A stretch of 64,000 nucleotides of DNA from Trema orientale (Eukaryota; Streptophyta; Magnoliopsida; Rosales; Cannabaceae). The notes below the pieces were generated by a model. It made no database searches. It was not told where the DNA came from and was given only the letters and a program-made list of their open reading frames with translations. The position numbers and the translations under genes are program-made. This document shows, one piece after another, positions 1 to 12,879 of the stretch; position 1 is the stretch's first letter, and each line of letters starts with the position of its first letter. The stretch is from assembly GCA_002914845.1 (NCBI GenBank), contig JXTC01000002.1:2839626-2903625 (forward strand), in the 5' to 3' direction.

Positions 1-2037
1 CAAATACAGACAATTATACTCTGAAATATTAGTTAGTTTAATTAATTAATTAGCCAAAGATCTTAGCCTGCAAGTTTTTCAATTTGTCAAAAATATTCAG
101 GACTATATATATATAGCGCTAGGCCGAATAGGGAATATATATACTCACACCTCTACATAAAATTTAATACAAGTTGTAGAAAATAATATGCTTATTTAGA
201 AACCAATAATCGAAACATGTTATCATAATTTAATTACGTTTTTTTTTTTTTTTGTAAATAGAAACTTGACATGTTTGTACCTTATTATAGCATTCTAATA
301 AACTAAACACCTTCTTTGTAAAAGTAAATCTAATAAGTTCTCTCTTTTCCTAGATGAATAATTCTGTATTAAAAGTTTTATTAATTTGCCAAGAAAAAAT
401 GTTTTTTTATGACCTCATAGGTGCGATTATAAGTCGTCACGCAAAAACCACTTTTCTGCTCATTCAGAAAGCATATATGGATGAGGCTAAGAATGATTAA
501 TATATTAAAAGCTGATGAGAAAGACTGAATTGACTTGAAAAACTTAATTATACAAAACATATATATATACATATCATTTTTTTTCCCTTTCGCGTGAAAA
601 GAAAATTTATGTCCTTAAATGCAAGGGGAAATATTCGATTGATGAACATACGATACTGGTTTCTTCAATGAGCATTGTTTTTAGTTCCTCTCATGTACAT
701 GCCTACAGTTATACATACATATATACATTTATATATATATATATATATATATGAATTTTAGTCAATTTATTTATTTGTGGATTGGTTAGGATAACTTTAG
801 GATTTGAAAATTAGCTTATTCATTAGAGGATTTTTCTCTTTCAATTCAATATATTATTATAAAGACTTTTTGCATTATAAGAACATATTTGTTATCTCAA
901 AAAAAAAAAAAAAAAGTTCCTCAAGTGTAGAATAGTACTATTGGAAAACATATTTGTGATCAATCCTGAATTAGTAATTAATTTTGGTCACACGGTACAT
1001 ATATATATATAAAGTAGTTGGCCAAAAAAATCCAGAAGATTAACATCGTGATAACAGCGGTAGCAGTAGTGAAATAATATTTAATATGCAGTATGGAATT
1101 TCTAGTTCTTGAAATTCATAACACACTAGGTAATGTCCTAAGAAATATATGTTTAAAATCGCGAAATTATTATTAGTTGTCAAAATCACTGTAGCATTTT
1201 ATAATCAGCATTTTAATATGTCATCATCAAGGATCTACATATATAAATGCAATATAACCTGTGCTATTAGAAACTATATTATATAATAGTCGTCATGTAC
1301 AATAATGTACTAATTAACAAATAATAAGAGTGAAAGCCACAAGGAGCCATTAATACATGTGAAAGGGATTTGTGTTTGAAATTGGGAAAATAAGAATAAC
1401 TAATGTAATTTGTGAAGTTGACAAAGTTGGCATGAAGTAAATTTTGAACCCACAAATTCTTGTCGGCTTCAGGTACTATACCCTTTATCATCTTCTCTTT
1501 GTTTCTGTTGGCCAAAAGAAAATATGTTGTTTGTTATCTTTGCTATATTAGCTTTATCAATTTGCTGCTTTTATAGTATATAGACACACACTTGGGATTC
1601 CCATATGTGCCTATATTTAATTATTGGGTACAAATGTTTTATTCCTTTGGACAACTCCTTATATACTAATAAAAATTCAAATCAAAGATTAATATAATGT
1701 ACTATTCCAAATTATTATCGCTTGATTATTTCACTTTAGTACTTACATATTTTTCTATCAAATCCAAACCCACCCTGCTGGCTAGCTAGCTAACTAGCTA
1801 AATATCTTTGAAAGTCTCTTTAAAACACTACATTATATACATGCACCCACTAGAGCCTAGACTTTGAATTATTTAGTTCTTATTATAAGAAAATATACAT
1901 ATTTATATCATTTTATATAGTCATGACAACGACTTGAAGTAGAATAGTACAATGGGGCTTTGTAAGTCATCGTGGCTTTTTAATTGGCCATTTTCTTAAA
2001 CATTTTTGCTCAGACTCCCAAGCGAGTCTAGGCGGCT
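1..2037. other. Gene-free upstream region of the GRAS gene
   Basis: No convincing gene is seen. The stretch is AT-rich with poly-T (around 240), a (TA)n run at about 729-751, poly-A at about 898-915 and short TA runs. Reading frames of 60-80 codons on the minus strand (381-572, 1279-1515) look like chance frames. The last few hundred bases should contain the promoter and leader of the SHR-like gene, but I cannot place a TATA box with confidence. Confidence 0.6.
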
Positions 2038-2049
2038 ATGCTCCATTAA
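2038..2049 (+). promoter_or_regulatory. Minimal uORF ahead of the SHR-like start
   Basis: ATG-CTC-CAT-TAA, a three-codon reading frame, ends 19 nt before the in-frame ATG at 2069. If the transcript starts upstream of it, a scanning ribosome meets this ATG first and would have to reinitiate. Whether it lies in the mRNA is not shown by the sequence. Confidence 0.4.
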
Positions 2050-2068
2050 TAAGCCATACACATCATCA

Positions 2069-3721
2069 ATGGACATAACCCTCTTCACTAATATTAGTCC
2101 TAAGCAACAAACTCAGTACTACTTCAACTCCAACACCAACACCAAGCACCATGATCAACCCATCATGATCATCAGCGCCAACAATGATCAAGATCAGACG
2201 GCCATACTACTAGACAGTATTATGCAAACCACCAACCACAATCTTCCCCCGTTGCCGCCGCCGCCGCCGCCCCCGCCCCTGCCAACGGCCTCAACAAGCC
2301 TTTCTCCGGACTCGGCTTTGGCGGCGGCGGCCACCGAGGAGGCCGCTGCCGGCAAATGGGCTCCCCGGCTCCTCAAGGAGTGCGCGAAAGCGATCTCGGA
2401 CAAGGACTCCACCAAAATCCACCACCTTCTTTGGATGCTAAACGAGCTGGCTTCCCCTTATGGAGACTGTGATCAGAAACTGGCCTCTTACTTCTTGCAA
2501 GCCCTCTTCTGCAAGGCCACGGACTCAGGCCTCCGTTGCTATAGAACGCTGACGTCAGTGGCCGACAAGACACGCTCTTTCGATTGCGCTAGAAGACTGA
2601 TTCTCAAGTTCCAGGAGGTGAGCCCATGGACCACCTTCGGACACGTGGCGTCCAACGGAGCAATCTTGGAGGCCTTGGACGGAGAAACCAAGCTTCACAT
2701 AATCGACATAAGCAACACCCTTTGCACTCAGTGGCCTACTCTCCTCGAAGCCTTGGCCACGCGGAACGACGAGACGCCACGGCTTAAGCTCACCGTGGTA
2801 GTCACGGCTGCCACGGTGGTTGGTGGTGGCGGCGGCGGCGGCGGCGGATCGGTTATGAAAGAGATCACCCAAAGAATGGAGAAGTTCGCGAGGCTTATGG
2901 GAGTTCCTTTCGAATTCAGGGTGGTATCAGAGCTGCGTCGGTTAGGCGAATTGACGAGAGAAGGACTCGGAGTCCAGGACGACGAGGCGGTCGCCGTGAA
3001 CTGCGTTGGAGCGCTGAGGAGAGCGGAGGTAGAGGATGATAGGGAGGCGGCGATGAGGGCCTTCCGGTCGCTGAAGCCGCGGATCGTGACGGTTGTGGAA
3101 GAAGAAGCGGATTTCACCGCGACGAGAGAGGACTTCGTGGGGTGCTTCGAGGAGTGTTTGAGATTCTACACGCTCTATTTCGAGATGCTGGAGGAGAGCT
3201 TCCCCGCGACGAGCAACGAGAAGCTGATGCTGGAGAGAGAGTGCTCAAGAGGCATAGTTAGGGTTTTGGCATGTGATGATCATGATCAAGATCAAGACCA
3301 AGATCATGATCATCAAGAAATGGATCAAGACCCCCAAGAAGATGGAAACAATGGTAGCAGCAATAACAATAAGATTAGCAATGGGAGTAGGACGACGTGG
3401 GACTGCAGCGAGAGGAGAGAGAAGGGTAAGCAGTGGAGTGAGAGGCTGAAGCGGGCGTCGTTTTGGCCAGTTGGGTACAGCGACGACGTTTTGGACGATG
3501 TCAAGGCTTTGCTGAAGAGATACCCATCTGGGTGGGGACTCATTCATCAACAACAACAATCTCAAGCTATAGTAGGAGAAGGTCAACGACAACAAGAGCA
3601 ACAAGAACGACAATTATTGTTACATGATGATGATGATTCTTCTTCTACTTCTGCTTCTGCTGGGATTTACTTAACGTGGAAAGAAGAGCCTGTGGTTTGG
3701 GCTTCAGCATGGAAACCCTAA
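2069..3721 (+). CDS. SHR-like: GRAS transcription factor, SHORT-ROOT clade
   Basis: Single-exon gene of 550 aa. The first in-frame ATG is 2069 (protein begins MDITLF, which I recall as the usual start of SHR-like proteins outside Arabidopsis); the open frame extends upstream only through a TTG. The GRAS domain starts near residue 96 ([13 protein letters not shown]) and has the leucine-rich region with SPYGD and [10 protein letters not shown], the VHIID-type motif LHIIDIS followed by [14 protein letters not shown] at about 208-230, the PFYRE-type block near [10 protein letters not shown], and the C-terminal SAW motif ending WASAWKP. These match Arabidopsis SHR (531 aa) far better than SCL32. 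SHR-clade proteins act in the nucleus with SCARECROW and some move between cells to specify endodermis or bundle sheath; that role is inferred from the family. Unusual: a polyproline run (about 61-72), a nine-glycine run (about 252-260) inside the domain, and an Asp/Gln/His/Asn-rich insert (about 402-437) between PFYRE and SAW, plus a Q-rich stretch before the last motif. Confidence 0.93.
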   Translation: MDITLFTNISPKQQTQYYFNSNTNTKHHDQPIMIISANNDQDQTAILLDSIMQTTNHNLPPLPPPPPPPPLPTASTSLSPDSALAAAATEEAAAGKWAPRLLKECAKAISDKDSTKIHHLLWMLNELASPYGDCDQKLASYFLQALFCKATDSGLRCYRTLTSVADKTRSFDCARRLILKFQEVSPWTTFGHVASNGAILEALDGETKLHIIDISNTLCTQWPTLLEALATRNDETPRLKLTVVVTAATVVGGGGGGGGGSVMKEITQRMEKFARLMGVPFEFRVVSELRRLGELTREGLGVQDDEAVAVNCVGALRRAEVEDDREAAMRAFRSLKPRIVTVVEEEADFTATREDFVGCFEECLRFYTLYFEMLEESFPATSNEKLMLERECSRGIVRVLACDDHDQDQDQDHDHQEMDQDPQEDGNNGSSNNNKISNGSRTTWDCSERREKGKQWSERLKRASFWPVGYSDDVLDDVKALLKRYPSGWGLIHQQQQSQAIVGEGQRQQEQQERQLLLHDDDDSSSTSASAGIYLTWKEEPVVWASAWKP

Positions 3722-6700
3722 TTTGATCAATCCATAATCAGAAGTTGATGCCCGGAACTCTAGTACAATATTATTAGACCCATTTCGATCTATAGCTAGG
3801 TTTTAGTACTGATGATTGACCATACTATTCTTACCTAGCTAGATAGTTTTATAGGCATAATTTTGTGCGTATAGCCCTATTTCCACGATCCTTATTATTA
3901 TTATTATTATTGATATTATTCATGTTTTGCATAATATTCTTATGTTTTATGTTTTTTGTTTATCCTATGTAATGCACCTTTTTCTAGTATTAGCTTTATG
4001 TTTGGGAGTTTGTGTTCCTTGGCTTTGCTTTTATTTCATTGTTCTTGTTTGAGGGTGTTTGAAATTTATGCACAACCGCTTATATATCTAGCATTTCTAA
4101 ATATACATATTATGATTAATTTAGTTTCTGATGAACTATATAGACATAAATGTATAATATAATTGATAATTAGTACTCTAATACACCTGGAAAAAAAATT
4201 AACTCAGTCGATTAATTAAGCATATGCAGAAGGACATGATCTTGTTCCCCATATGGTGTGTTATATAGGTGTAATATATATACTTATGCGTATGCATAGA
4301 TATTTCAGTTGCTATGTTTCGAAATAGATGAACATCCTAGATACTTTGATTCTATACATCACCTTCATATATACTAGAAGATATATTAATCATGCATGGA
4401 AGATGAATCAAGAAATTTACGTAGGGAAGATAATCAAAAATTTTGGTTCCAAAATTAGATTTCTGTACGTCTCGTATTACCTACAGTATACAATCTTGCA
4501 TTAAAGTTTTCCAAATAGAGATAATACCTATATATCTATGGTAATGGAATCCCCTTATATGTATGTAATCTAATTCATTTATTAAATCATCTATATATCT
4601 CAAATGAGAGATTAATGTGTACATATATTATTTGTATATTATATTTATTTACGCGTGCGGGCATGGAATTCGCCCAAAGTAACTATATATACATGTTCCA
4701 ATATGACACAGTAGAGTCTATATATAGATTAATTGAACTAAACCATCTATATAAATGTCATTTATTCATTGATTAAGTGTAGAATGTATTTGATATTTGC
4801 CCGGCTCTTACTTATAATTAGCAAATATACGTAAATCATTGTCCAAAATTTGGGAAGTATTACCGCCTAAAAGAGGATGACATCTTGCTTCACAAGCTTT
4901 GTTTTCATAAACTAGTAAAATGGAATAATATTGCATGCGATGCATGCAATTACGGAACAAACTACGCAAATAATTATTTATAAAACTCATGTAACGTACA
5001 ATTTTATACATACATAACTACATTTTCGTTTCAACATTTGTGCAAATTTATGTTACTCATGTCGGTAAATAATACTCAAAAGTATAATAAAATTAATTTA
5101 TTAATTTGTGTTTCCATGTTATTTTGACAAAAATGTACATGTAGCACACATATCATCTTATAAGTGTGTTCAGCATGTGCACACAAAAGCTATCATAATC
5201 TTAGAAATATATACAATATTAGTCACCAGCTACTCTCGTAAAAATAAAATTTTTTAAGGTTTCTATCAATATTAAATAAGTATCATATATTAAGTACTAA
5301 AATATTAGTATAATTTATTGCCAATTTGATCATATATACCAAACTTGCACATATATCAGATATGCATACGCACGCATTTTATCTTCAAAATATTCTAGTA
5401 CATTTTTTATGCTATATTTTCAACATATTGTTTACTAAATAGAACTCGATACAACTCTTCTAACCCTGTATAATTTCGGCAGCTAACATTAGTTATTTGC
5501 TAACAGATTATGTGAAGACAAGTAATTAAGTTTTTCTGACTCAGTCTTCAAAATAAATTGCAAGAACTAGATATGAAGGAAAAGGCCTTGAAAAGTTAAT
5601 CGTTCAATTGATAAATTGCAAAAATAAAGAAAAAATAAATAAATTGGATTGAAATGCATATATTATGCAATATATAAACGTAAAAGGTAAACCACGGCAA
5701 AGTAAATGAATTTAAATCATCATGATCTCTGATGCTTTCTTTACTTTAAATAAAAAAGAAGAAACTTATCATAGCTATGATAAGAAGCTAAGTAGCGCTC
5801 TATGTTTGAGTTATAAAAAGCTTAATCAAACCATGTTATTGGTTTTTATTCTAGTTGAATAACACCCTAAGTAGTTGTGTTTGATTCGCGGGTGAATACT
5901 CACAATCGCGTTTGATTACGCACATGCACTATAGCTTCGACTTTAATACGATGAACACACCCAAAAAAACAATGTATTAATCTCTAGGATACAGATTGCT
6001 AGACCGAAACTTGTCGTATATGTAGAGAAATTGCCGATAATACTGTTTATTTAATATCTGATACCATACTTTGAAATGATAAAAACAATCAGTTCTGTTA
6101 TGTGTAAATACAAATTCGCACAATACAATATGACACGAAAATATAGATAGAATCGAGTGTGTAATTCATTATTAGGTACTTGTAATTCAAGATCCGATTA
6201 ATACAAAACCTCTTATTTATGTTTTATGAAAGATATCTTAAAAAGTAGTGCACGTTATAATGTTCCTCGTTGTGACTCTAGACATAGCCATTAATGAGTA
6301 TTGCATGCAAGCAGAACTACTAGAAATTGTTCATCATAGACATCGGTTTTGTAGCCATTATTTAAGTATTGGAGCTTCGGTCAACATGTAACGCGCATTA
6401 TTGTTATATATAAGCTGAATTCCTATACACCCTAATTATTGCCTAGTTTTATCCCTTGTAACAAAATATATTCCGTATAGAAGGTTAATATATAACATAT
6501 ATGTCTAATTCATAGGTGAAGGTGGAGAGCAATATTGACATTGCCATGAACACTAGCTAGGAAAACCAAAACACACAGCCGTGACAAGAAGAGGGAGCTC
6601 CATACAGCAGTGCTCATGCATATCTGATACTGGAGCGTGTAATAGGAAGGAATAAAAAATTTAGTATTCCTTCTCAATTTTACTAATTATATGAAATTTG

Positions 6701-8376
6701 TGTCTAAATGTATAAGTTTAGACATGAAGAATAGGAAAAGAAAATACTTCCTTTATTTCTTTTCTCTTTCGAACTCATTGTGGATAAATAAACATAGCGT
6801 GACTTGATTAGAAAAATTAAAGATGATAGGGTTTGCAATTGGAATCTTTATAAATTAATTAGAAGAAATAGATAGGCCACGGATGACTGTGTAAGATTAC
6901 AAAATAAGTTGTAGAAATATAGTAAGTCTTATACATGTATATATATATATAATTTTTTTTTCTTTTCATTTTTGGAATGTTTCTTACTCTTTTGTATTGT
7001 TTTATTTTCCCTGATATTAATTATTTCAGCTCTTCTCAGTGTTCTGGTGCATAGGTTAGGAGTGTTATGGGTGCCATCCTAGTCGCAATTCCTTTAATTA
7101 GTTTTCCTTCATACGTATCCTTTCACCAAGTCTAGGTCTTATTAATTAGAAAGAATAGTAACCTAATTATATACAAAAACACATGGGATATTTTGTAAGT
7201 TTTCCTTAGGACTAAGTACGCATTATTCTGTGGAAACATTATGATTCAATTTGAAGATGTGTCGAAAGATCTAAATGTTTTTGACAAGACTAGCTAATTG
7301 GACATAAATATATAAACTACATGTATACTAGAAGTTGGAACCCTTCCCTATTACAGGAACAAATAATGCTAGCTTCCATAGAGAAATTTGGTTGTTTGAG
7401 AGATCAAAGGTGTTACCACATTGAATATATATACCTCAAGAAGTATCACCAAAAGAAGAAGAAAACATGTGAGAAAAGTTCAAAGGAAATAGACTAATGA
7501 GTGGAAGTATATGCAAATAAATTGACATAAAGAAGGGCAGGGCCCCCCAAATAAAGGGGCAATTCTCCCCTTTGGTGGCAAACATGAAGCCCACCAACTA
7601 GATCCCATGTTTGCCTTCTTGTCTTGTGATTTGAACAGCATATTTCCCTTTAATTACCATTCTGTTGGACTTGGCTTTAGCCCAACATTTGATAGTGGAA
7701 GCCAACTTTTTTCTAGTTTTAGATAAGACTACCTTCGCATTATATGGTTGTACGTAGAACAATAGTAGTTTTCCTTACTTCCTCTTCATCCTCTCTCTCT
7801 CTCTCTCTCTCTTCTTTTGTGTGTAATTATTTGCTCATCATTTCCTCTTTGGCTGCAAATAGGGAACTTGTTTTCCTTTTGGCAGTGAATGGGATAATTC
7901 TCTTAATTTTGCTTTCTTTCTCTTGTTTCTCACAGCATACACATGAACGCCACACTTCTATAGACTCTCTGTATTTGTATTTTGCTCATAATTGAGAACC
8001 TACCTTTTCCCCTTTTGCTATAACAATATTAATATTACAATATCCCCTTCAAATGTATTTTTGAGGCATGTATATAGATTCAGAGTCCTTATATAGCTAG
8101 TTATTACTGGCTGTTTTTCTGCCAAACACAGATGCAAACATAGATATGTATATATGTAGAGAGAGAGAGAGGGAGAGAGAGAGAAAGAACGAACAAGATG
8201 TTTCAACTTTCATAAAAATTGCATAGCCAGTATAAGAAGCAGCTAGAAAGTATACCAATTAATCTACGGTTTAGTGAATGGAAAATATAAATGGTAATTA
8301 ATAATTTTGTAAAAGCTAGAATATATAAATGATGTAGCATAAATAGAGTCCTCTTAGAGGATCATGTTAGATCCCA
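3722..8376. other. Gene-free region, first part
   Basis: No gene is supported. AT-rich sequence with (CT)n at about 7794-7811, (GA)n at about 8158-8183 and a perfect 20-bp palindrome at 5765-5784. The frame at 7744-7995 is hydrophobic low-complexity sequence around the (CT)n run and is not credible as a protein. The first few hundred bases are presumably the 3' UTR of the GRAS gene. Confidence 0.55.
5765..5784. repeat. Perfect 20-bp palindrome
   Basis: CTTATCATAGCTATGATAAG reads the same on both strands. It contains GATA motifs in both orientations. No gene is near, so it may be chance in AT-rich DNA. Confidence 0.5.
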
Positions 8377-8497
8377 TCTCTAATGACACTTTAATAATAT
8401 TCTCTAATAGCACTTTAATAATATTCTCTAATGACACTTTGATAATATTAATCTAATAGCACTTTAATAATATTCTCTAATGACACTTTCATAATAT
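8377..8497. repeat. 24-bp minisatellite, five units, alternating variants
   Basis: Five head-to-tail units of about 24 bp (one of 25) of the form TCTCTAATGACACTTTAATA plus ATAT. Units 1, 3 and 5 carry ATGACAC, units 2 and 4 carry ATAGCAC, so the array may have grown as a dimer of about 48 bp. A sixth, diverged unit start follows at 8498. Confidence 0.85.
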
Positions 8498-8509
8498 CAA
8501 CTAATGCAG

Positions 8510-10130
8510 CATATGAGTTGTTAATATTTAATTGATTAATACTATAAATCTATTACTGAAAAGTTTTAGTTCACCAATTCAAATATGATAAAATCACAAA
8601 CTACATCACCGATTTTAAAAGCGTGGGATAAAAGATGTAATTTCTATTATTATTTTAAATGCATATTTATTTTAGAACTTGTAGGTTTGAGTACTACACA
8701 AGCAAGTATATTACTACTCTTACCCACATACACTAAAATCTCAATAAATGAATGTTTGATAAATCAATAACCTCGGGTAAATAATAAAGTCTTTCAGTTC
8801 CAACTCAAGGTAATGTACTAAATTAATATTCTTGCTAGAGAATAATTTCTTTAGGATCCATCGAATATATAAATTAATTATTAAATAAATACATGAATGA
8901 AATTACACATAAATATTCATAAATATTAATGAGTTTTTTTTCTAGATAACTTCCATTTTTTCAATTCTGTTTTTTTTTTTTTTCAAAATGCATTTAAAGT
9001 TGTTTGATTATCATTTGTACTTAAATGGAATTCAGTCTCATTTCTAATTTTTGCAATACATACAATACATTCTATATATGATTTGGAATCTATTTATAAT
9101 AATTTGGATTCTAGAAGTAAAACTAATGACTATTTATAGATATTATGTTCAATATAATTAAAATATCTTGAAATACTATATCTTTTAAGGTATTAAATTT
9201 TAAAGCTAAATTTATCGTATGTATGTCTACTTCTTAACTTTTTGATATATACAAAATTAACTTTTAGAATTTTATTTATATACTACTAATATATATATAT
9301 ATACACACACACTTTTATGTATATACATATTAACTTTTAGGTCTTAATTTTAGCTGTGTCTAATTTTTATTATTATAAATCATATATGTATCTTAGAGGA
9401 AAAAAAGTACAAGTATCAAACTTTGTATTACTTTTTTAAATTAACAAATATTCATTTGTAGATAAATCAATAAATTATTCATTTATCGATAAATAAATAA
9501 ACTCAATAAAATAATAATTGTTCCTTAGCTCCAATAATATTAATTTATAGAGATTTTACTATATAGGAGAAAAATTGTAAAATTCTTGTCATTATACAAT
9601 TGATATTTTGGGAATTTCACAGAAATATAGATTTAAATTTATGAATGTGGTTCGAAAATACGTTAAGTTCAAAATTGGATTAATTTGTGAAGATTTTAAT
9701 ACCAAGGACCTAAATGAAAACATAGAGGGGCACCTAAACAATTTCCTTTACGGTTATTTTAAAAGAAAACTGAGGTACAAGAACTTAGTTGCAAGGTCTG
9801 AATAGTTAAAAGGCAAACCAAAAAGTGAGACTCGTCACAAGTACACAGAACCTCTCAAAGCCCTCTCCTTTTTCTCACAATCAAACACCCCAATCCATAA
9901 ACACCCATTGTAGCCAACCAAGCGACCACTCTCCAACCACTTTCTCACTAAGTTGCCACCGCCAAAGGGACGAGCATCCCCAAAAACATCAGCCACTATA
10001 GCAGTTTATCAACTCAGCCATGAAAAAAAAAACTTTAAAAAGCCGCGAACTTCCCGATGCCATTGTGCCACCATCCAGCCACCTAGGGCTACCATTGGTA
10101 TCCTCAGATTCATCAGTCGCATTTCAAGTT
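8510..10130. other. Gene-free region, second part
   Basis: No gene is recognised. AT-rich to about 9800; the 65-codon frame at 9608-9805 has no family I know. From about 9830 composition shifts to C/A-rich sequence that ends where the copia fragment begins near 10135. Confidence 0.5.
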
Positions 10131-10732
10131 CTTCAAAGACTGCTAGACTAATTAAGTATCGTAATATTATTGTATCTACCATAGGAGAATATGTCTCCTC
10201 AAAATCTATTCCCGGTCTTTGTGAGAAACCCTGTGCCACAAGTCGTGCTTTGTATTTTACGATCTCATTTTTCTCATTACATTTTCGTACAAAGACCCAT
10301 TTGTACTCTACTGAATTTACATCTTTAGGTGTTTAGACAACAGGTCCAAATACTTCTCTTTTCCTAAGAGATTTTAGTTCTTCCTGGATTGCGTCTTTCC
10401 ATTTTGGCCAATCATTTCTATGTCAAATTCTTCGACTGATTTTGGTTCAAGATCCTCGCTTTCACTTATTATATCCATAGCTACTGCATATGCAAATATA
10501 CTATCAATAATAGTTTCATCGCGATTCCATTCTTTTCCTGAGCTGACATAACTTATTGAGATCTCTTTATTTTCAATATCATCAGGTACCTGAACCTCTT
10601 CTAGAGTTATTTATTTAGTTATGTCAATTACCTGTTTTGGCAACGCAGTTATTTTATCAAGAATACTATCATCTTCAGGATGGCCAATTTCTGTAATATA
10701 TCCTCTTTTCTTCCTAGAGATTTTATCTTTAG

Positions 10733-11158
10733 GCTATGTTTGGTAGGAAGGAAAAAGGGGAGGAAAGAAAAATTTTGATGGAAAAGTGGAGGGAAATAAA
10801 AATTTGGGTTGTTTGGTAGGAAGGAAAAGGGAAGGGAAGAGAAAAGAGAAGGGAAAAGGGAAGGGAAAAAAGTAGTGGGACCCACTCAAATATTTTTCTT
10901 CCAAAAATGGAGAGAAAAGAGAGAGGAAAAATTTTTTACTCATATTTTAAAGTGAATTTACCAAATTAACCGTGTATACTACTTTTAAAATTTTAGAAAA
11001 AAAGGCAAAACAGTCATTTTAAAATATATTAATTTTCTTTCCTTCCTACATACCAAACAACAATGAAGGAAAGACACTTTCCTTTCTATCCTACATATTT
11101 TCTTTCCCTCTTAATTTTTCTTTCCCTCCTACTTTCTTTTCTCTCTACCAAACATAGC
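10733..11158. mobile_element. Tourist/PIF-like MITE inside the copia fragment
   Basis: A 426-bp element with a perfect 14-bp terminal inverted repeat (GCTATGTTTGGTAG at the left, its complement at the right) and purine-rich left and pyrimidine-rich right halves that pair with each other. It is flanked by TTTAG on both sides (10728-10732 and 11159-11163). A 3-bp TTA duplication with one mismatched terminal base is the alternative reading, which would fit PIF/Harbinger. No coding capacity. Confidence 0.85.
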
Positions 11159-11718
11159 TTTAGAGCCAATTGGTCTACCACGCTTCATGCGTGTCTTAGA
11201 CTCACTTATTGTTATTCTTAAAGATTGTCCTATAGGAATATGAATCTTGACTGGAGCATTTACAGCTAGAATATATGATTTAGTCGCTCTCTTTGTATCG
11301 GTAAATGCATCAGGTAATTGATTTACAATATTTTGCAAATATATAATTTTCTGAACTTCTAGTCCGCATTGATTAGTGCGAGGATCAAAACAAGATAATG
11401 ATGATGCATTCCAAAAAATTTCAAGTTATTTTTCTGGCTATTATTTTTGTCCCCTAATGGTGGGAATATGGTTTCGTCAAATTGACAATCGGCAAACCGT
11501 GCCTTAAAAACATCACCTGTCAGAGGTTCAAGATATTTGATGATAGAACGAGACTCAAAACCAATATAAATTCCCAACCTTCTTTGAGGGCCCATCTTGG
11601 TGTATTGTGGTGGAGCAATTGGTACATATATTGCACAACTAAAAACTCGTAGATAGGAAATATTTGGTTCTTGACCAAAAGCAAGTTGTAGTGGGGAGTA
11701 TTTTTGATAGCATGTGGG

Positions 11719-12244
11719 TAGCGGTTCAAAAAAACTGATGCACCGCGGAAACCGACCGTACCGAACCAAACCGCACCGAAACCGTTGGTTTTTTTTTATC
11801 TACGGTCGGTCACGGTTTAGAAAAATAGCAAACCGACCGGTGCGGTGCGGTTTGCGATTTTTGATAAATGCGGTCAGTTTCAAACCGAACCGGCCGAAAT
11901 ATTTATAATATATATTTTTGCCATAATTTTTTATGAGTAATATTTTAGATAATGATAAATAATTATTTTTAGTTTGATTTTAGACTTTCAATTAGGTTGT
12001 AAAAGATGTGATATAATTCTTTTTTTCTTTGATTGAAAAAATATTTTTTTTATTAAAAAAAAATAAAGTCCAAAACTCAAACCGCGGAAACCGCCCAAAC
12101 CGCACCGCAAAGCATAGGTGCGATTTGGGCGGTTTTGATCAACCATGACAAACCGCGCGGTTTGGTGATCCAGTCAAACCGCATGTGCGGTTTGGTCAAT
12201 TTTTGGGGGTTCAAACCGGCCAAACCGAACCGTGAACACCCCTA
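11719..12244. mobile_element. Non-autonomous hAT-like element inside the copia fragment
   Basis: A 526-bp insert flanked by a perfect 8-bp direct repeat, CATGTGGG, at 11711-11718 and 12245-12252. The ends are TAGCGGTTC and, on the other strand, TAGGGGTGTTC, resembling hAT termini; 8-bp duplications are typical of hAT. The subterminal regions are packed with CGGTTTG/CAAACCG motifs in both orientations, as in hAT transposase-binding regions. No transposase is encoded. Confidence 0.88.
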
Positions 12245-12879
12245 CATGTGGGTTTAATGCGAATAAGGGCAGCAGCATGTAATACAACATACCCCCAAGT
12301 AGAAACAGGTAACTTTGTTCTCATTAATAAAAGTCTAGCAACTAATTGAATGCGTTTAATAAATGATTCAGCTAAACCGATCTGTGTATGTGTGTGGGCA
12401 ATAGAGTGCTCAACATTAATTCCAATTGACATACAATAATCATTAAAAGATTGAGATGTAAACTCACCAGCATTATCAAGACGAATAGCCTTTATTGTAT
12501 AGTCTGGAAATTGTGCTCTTAAACAAATTAATTGAGCAAGAAGTCTCGCAAATACAATATTGCGAGTAAATAATAAACAAACATGTGACTAACGTATTGA
12601 AGCATCTATTAACACCATAAAGTATCTAAATGGTCCACATGCTGGATGAATAGGCCCGCATATATCTAATCTAGGAGATTCAGCTGCAATTTTTATTGGA
12701 GATAGCCTAATAATTAATTTGCCTTGAGAACAAGCTCTACAGAAAAATTCATTGGAAAAAATAATCTTCTGGTCCTTTAATGGATGTCCGTGTGAGTTTT
12801 CAATAATTCTTTGCATCATAATTGACCTAGGATGACCTAGACGGCCATGCCAAAGAGAGAAAATTTTAGTTAGTTGGGA

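Larger units (their letters stand above)
10135..12870 (-). pseudogene. Ty1/copia polyprotein fragment with two nested insertions
   Basis: Read on the minus strand from 12870, the order is GAG-pre-integrase (WHGRLGHP, then the zinc-binding CRACSQGK), integrase core, the SH3-like domain after integrase (GIYIGFES and ARFADCQFDE), a hinge with RGRPIGSK, and the start of the reverse transcriptase (YKWVF, KARLVAQGF, DFEETYSP) ending near 10135. Gag, protease, most of the RT and all RNase H are missing, and there is an in-frame TAG near 12590 in the integrase, so it is a dead fragment. It is interrupted at 11719-12244 and at 10733-11158 by DNA transposons; at each point the reading frame on either side is continuous once the insert and one target copy are left out. 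No flanking LTR of its own is visible. Confidence 0.9.

Noticed and set aside
2194-3613. Several open frames of 66-129 codons on both strands over the GRAS gene
   Set aside because: They are mirror or shifted readings of its GC-richer coding sequence (polyproline/polyglycine and repeat tracts) with no domain of their own.
10649-10943. Phe/Pro/Ser-rich frames of 69-78 codons
   Set aside because: They are translations of the purine-rich half of the MITE at 10733-11158.
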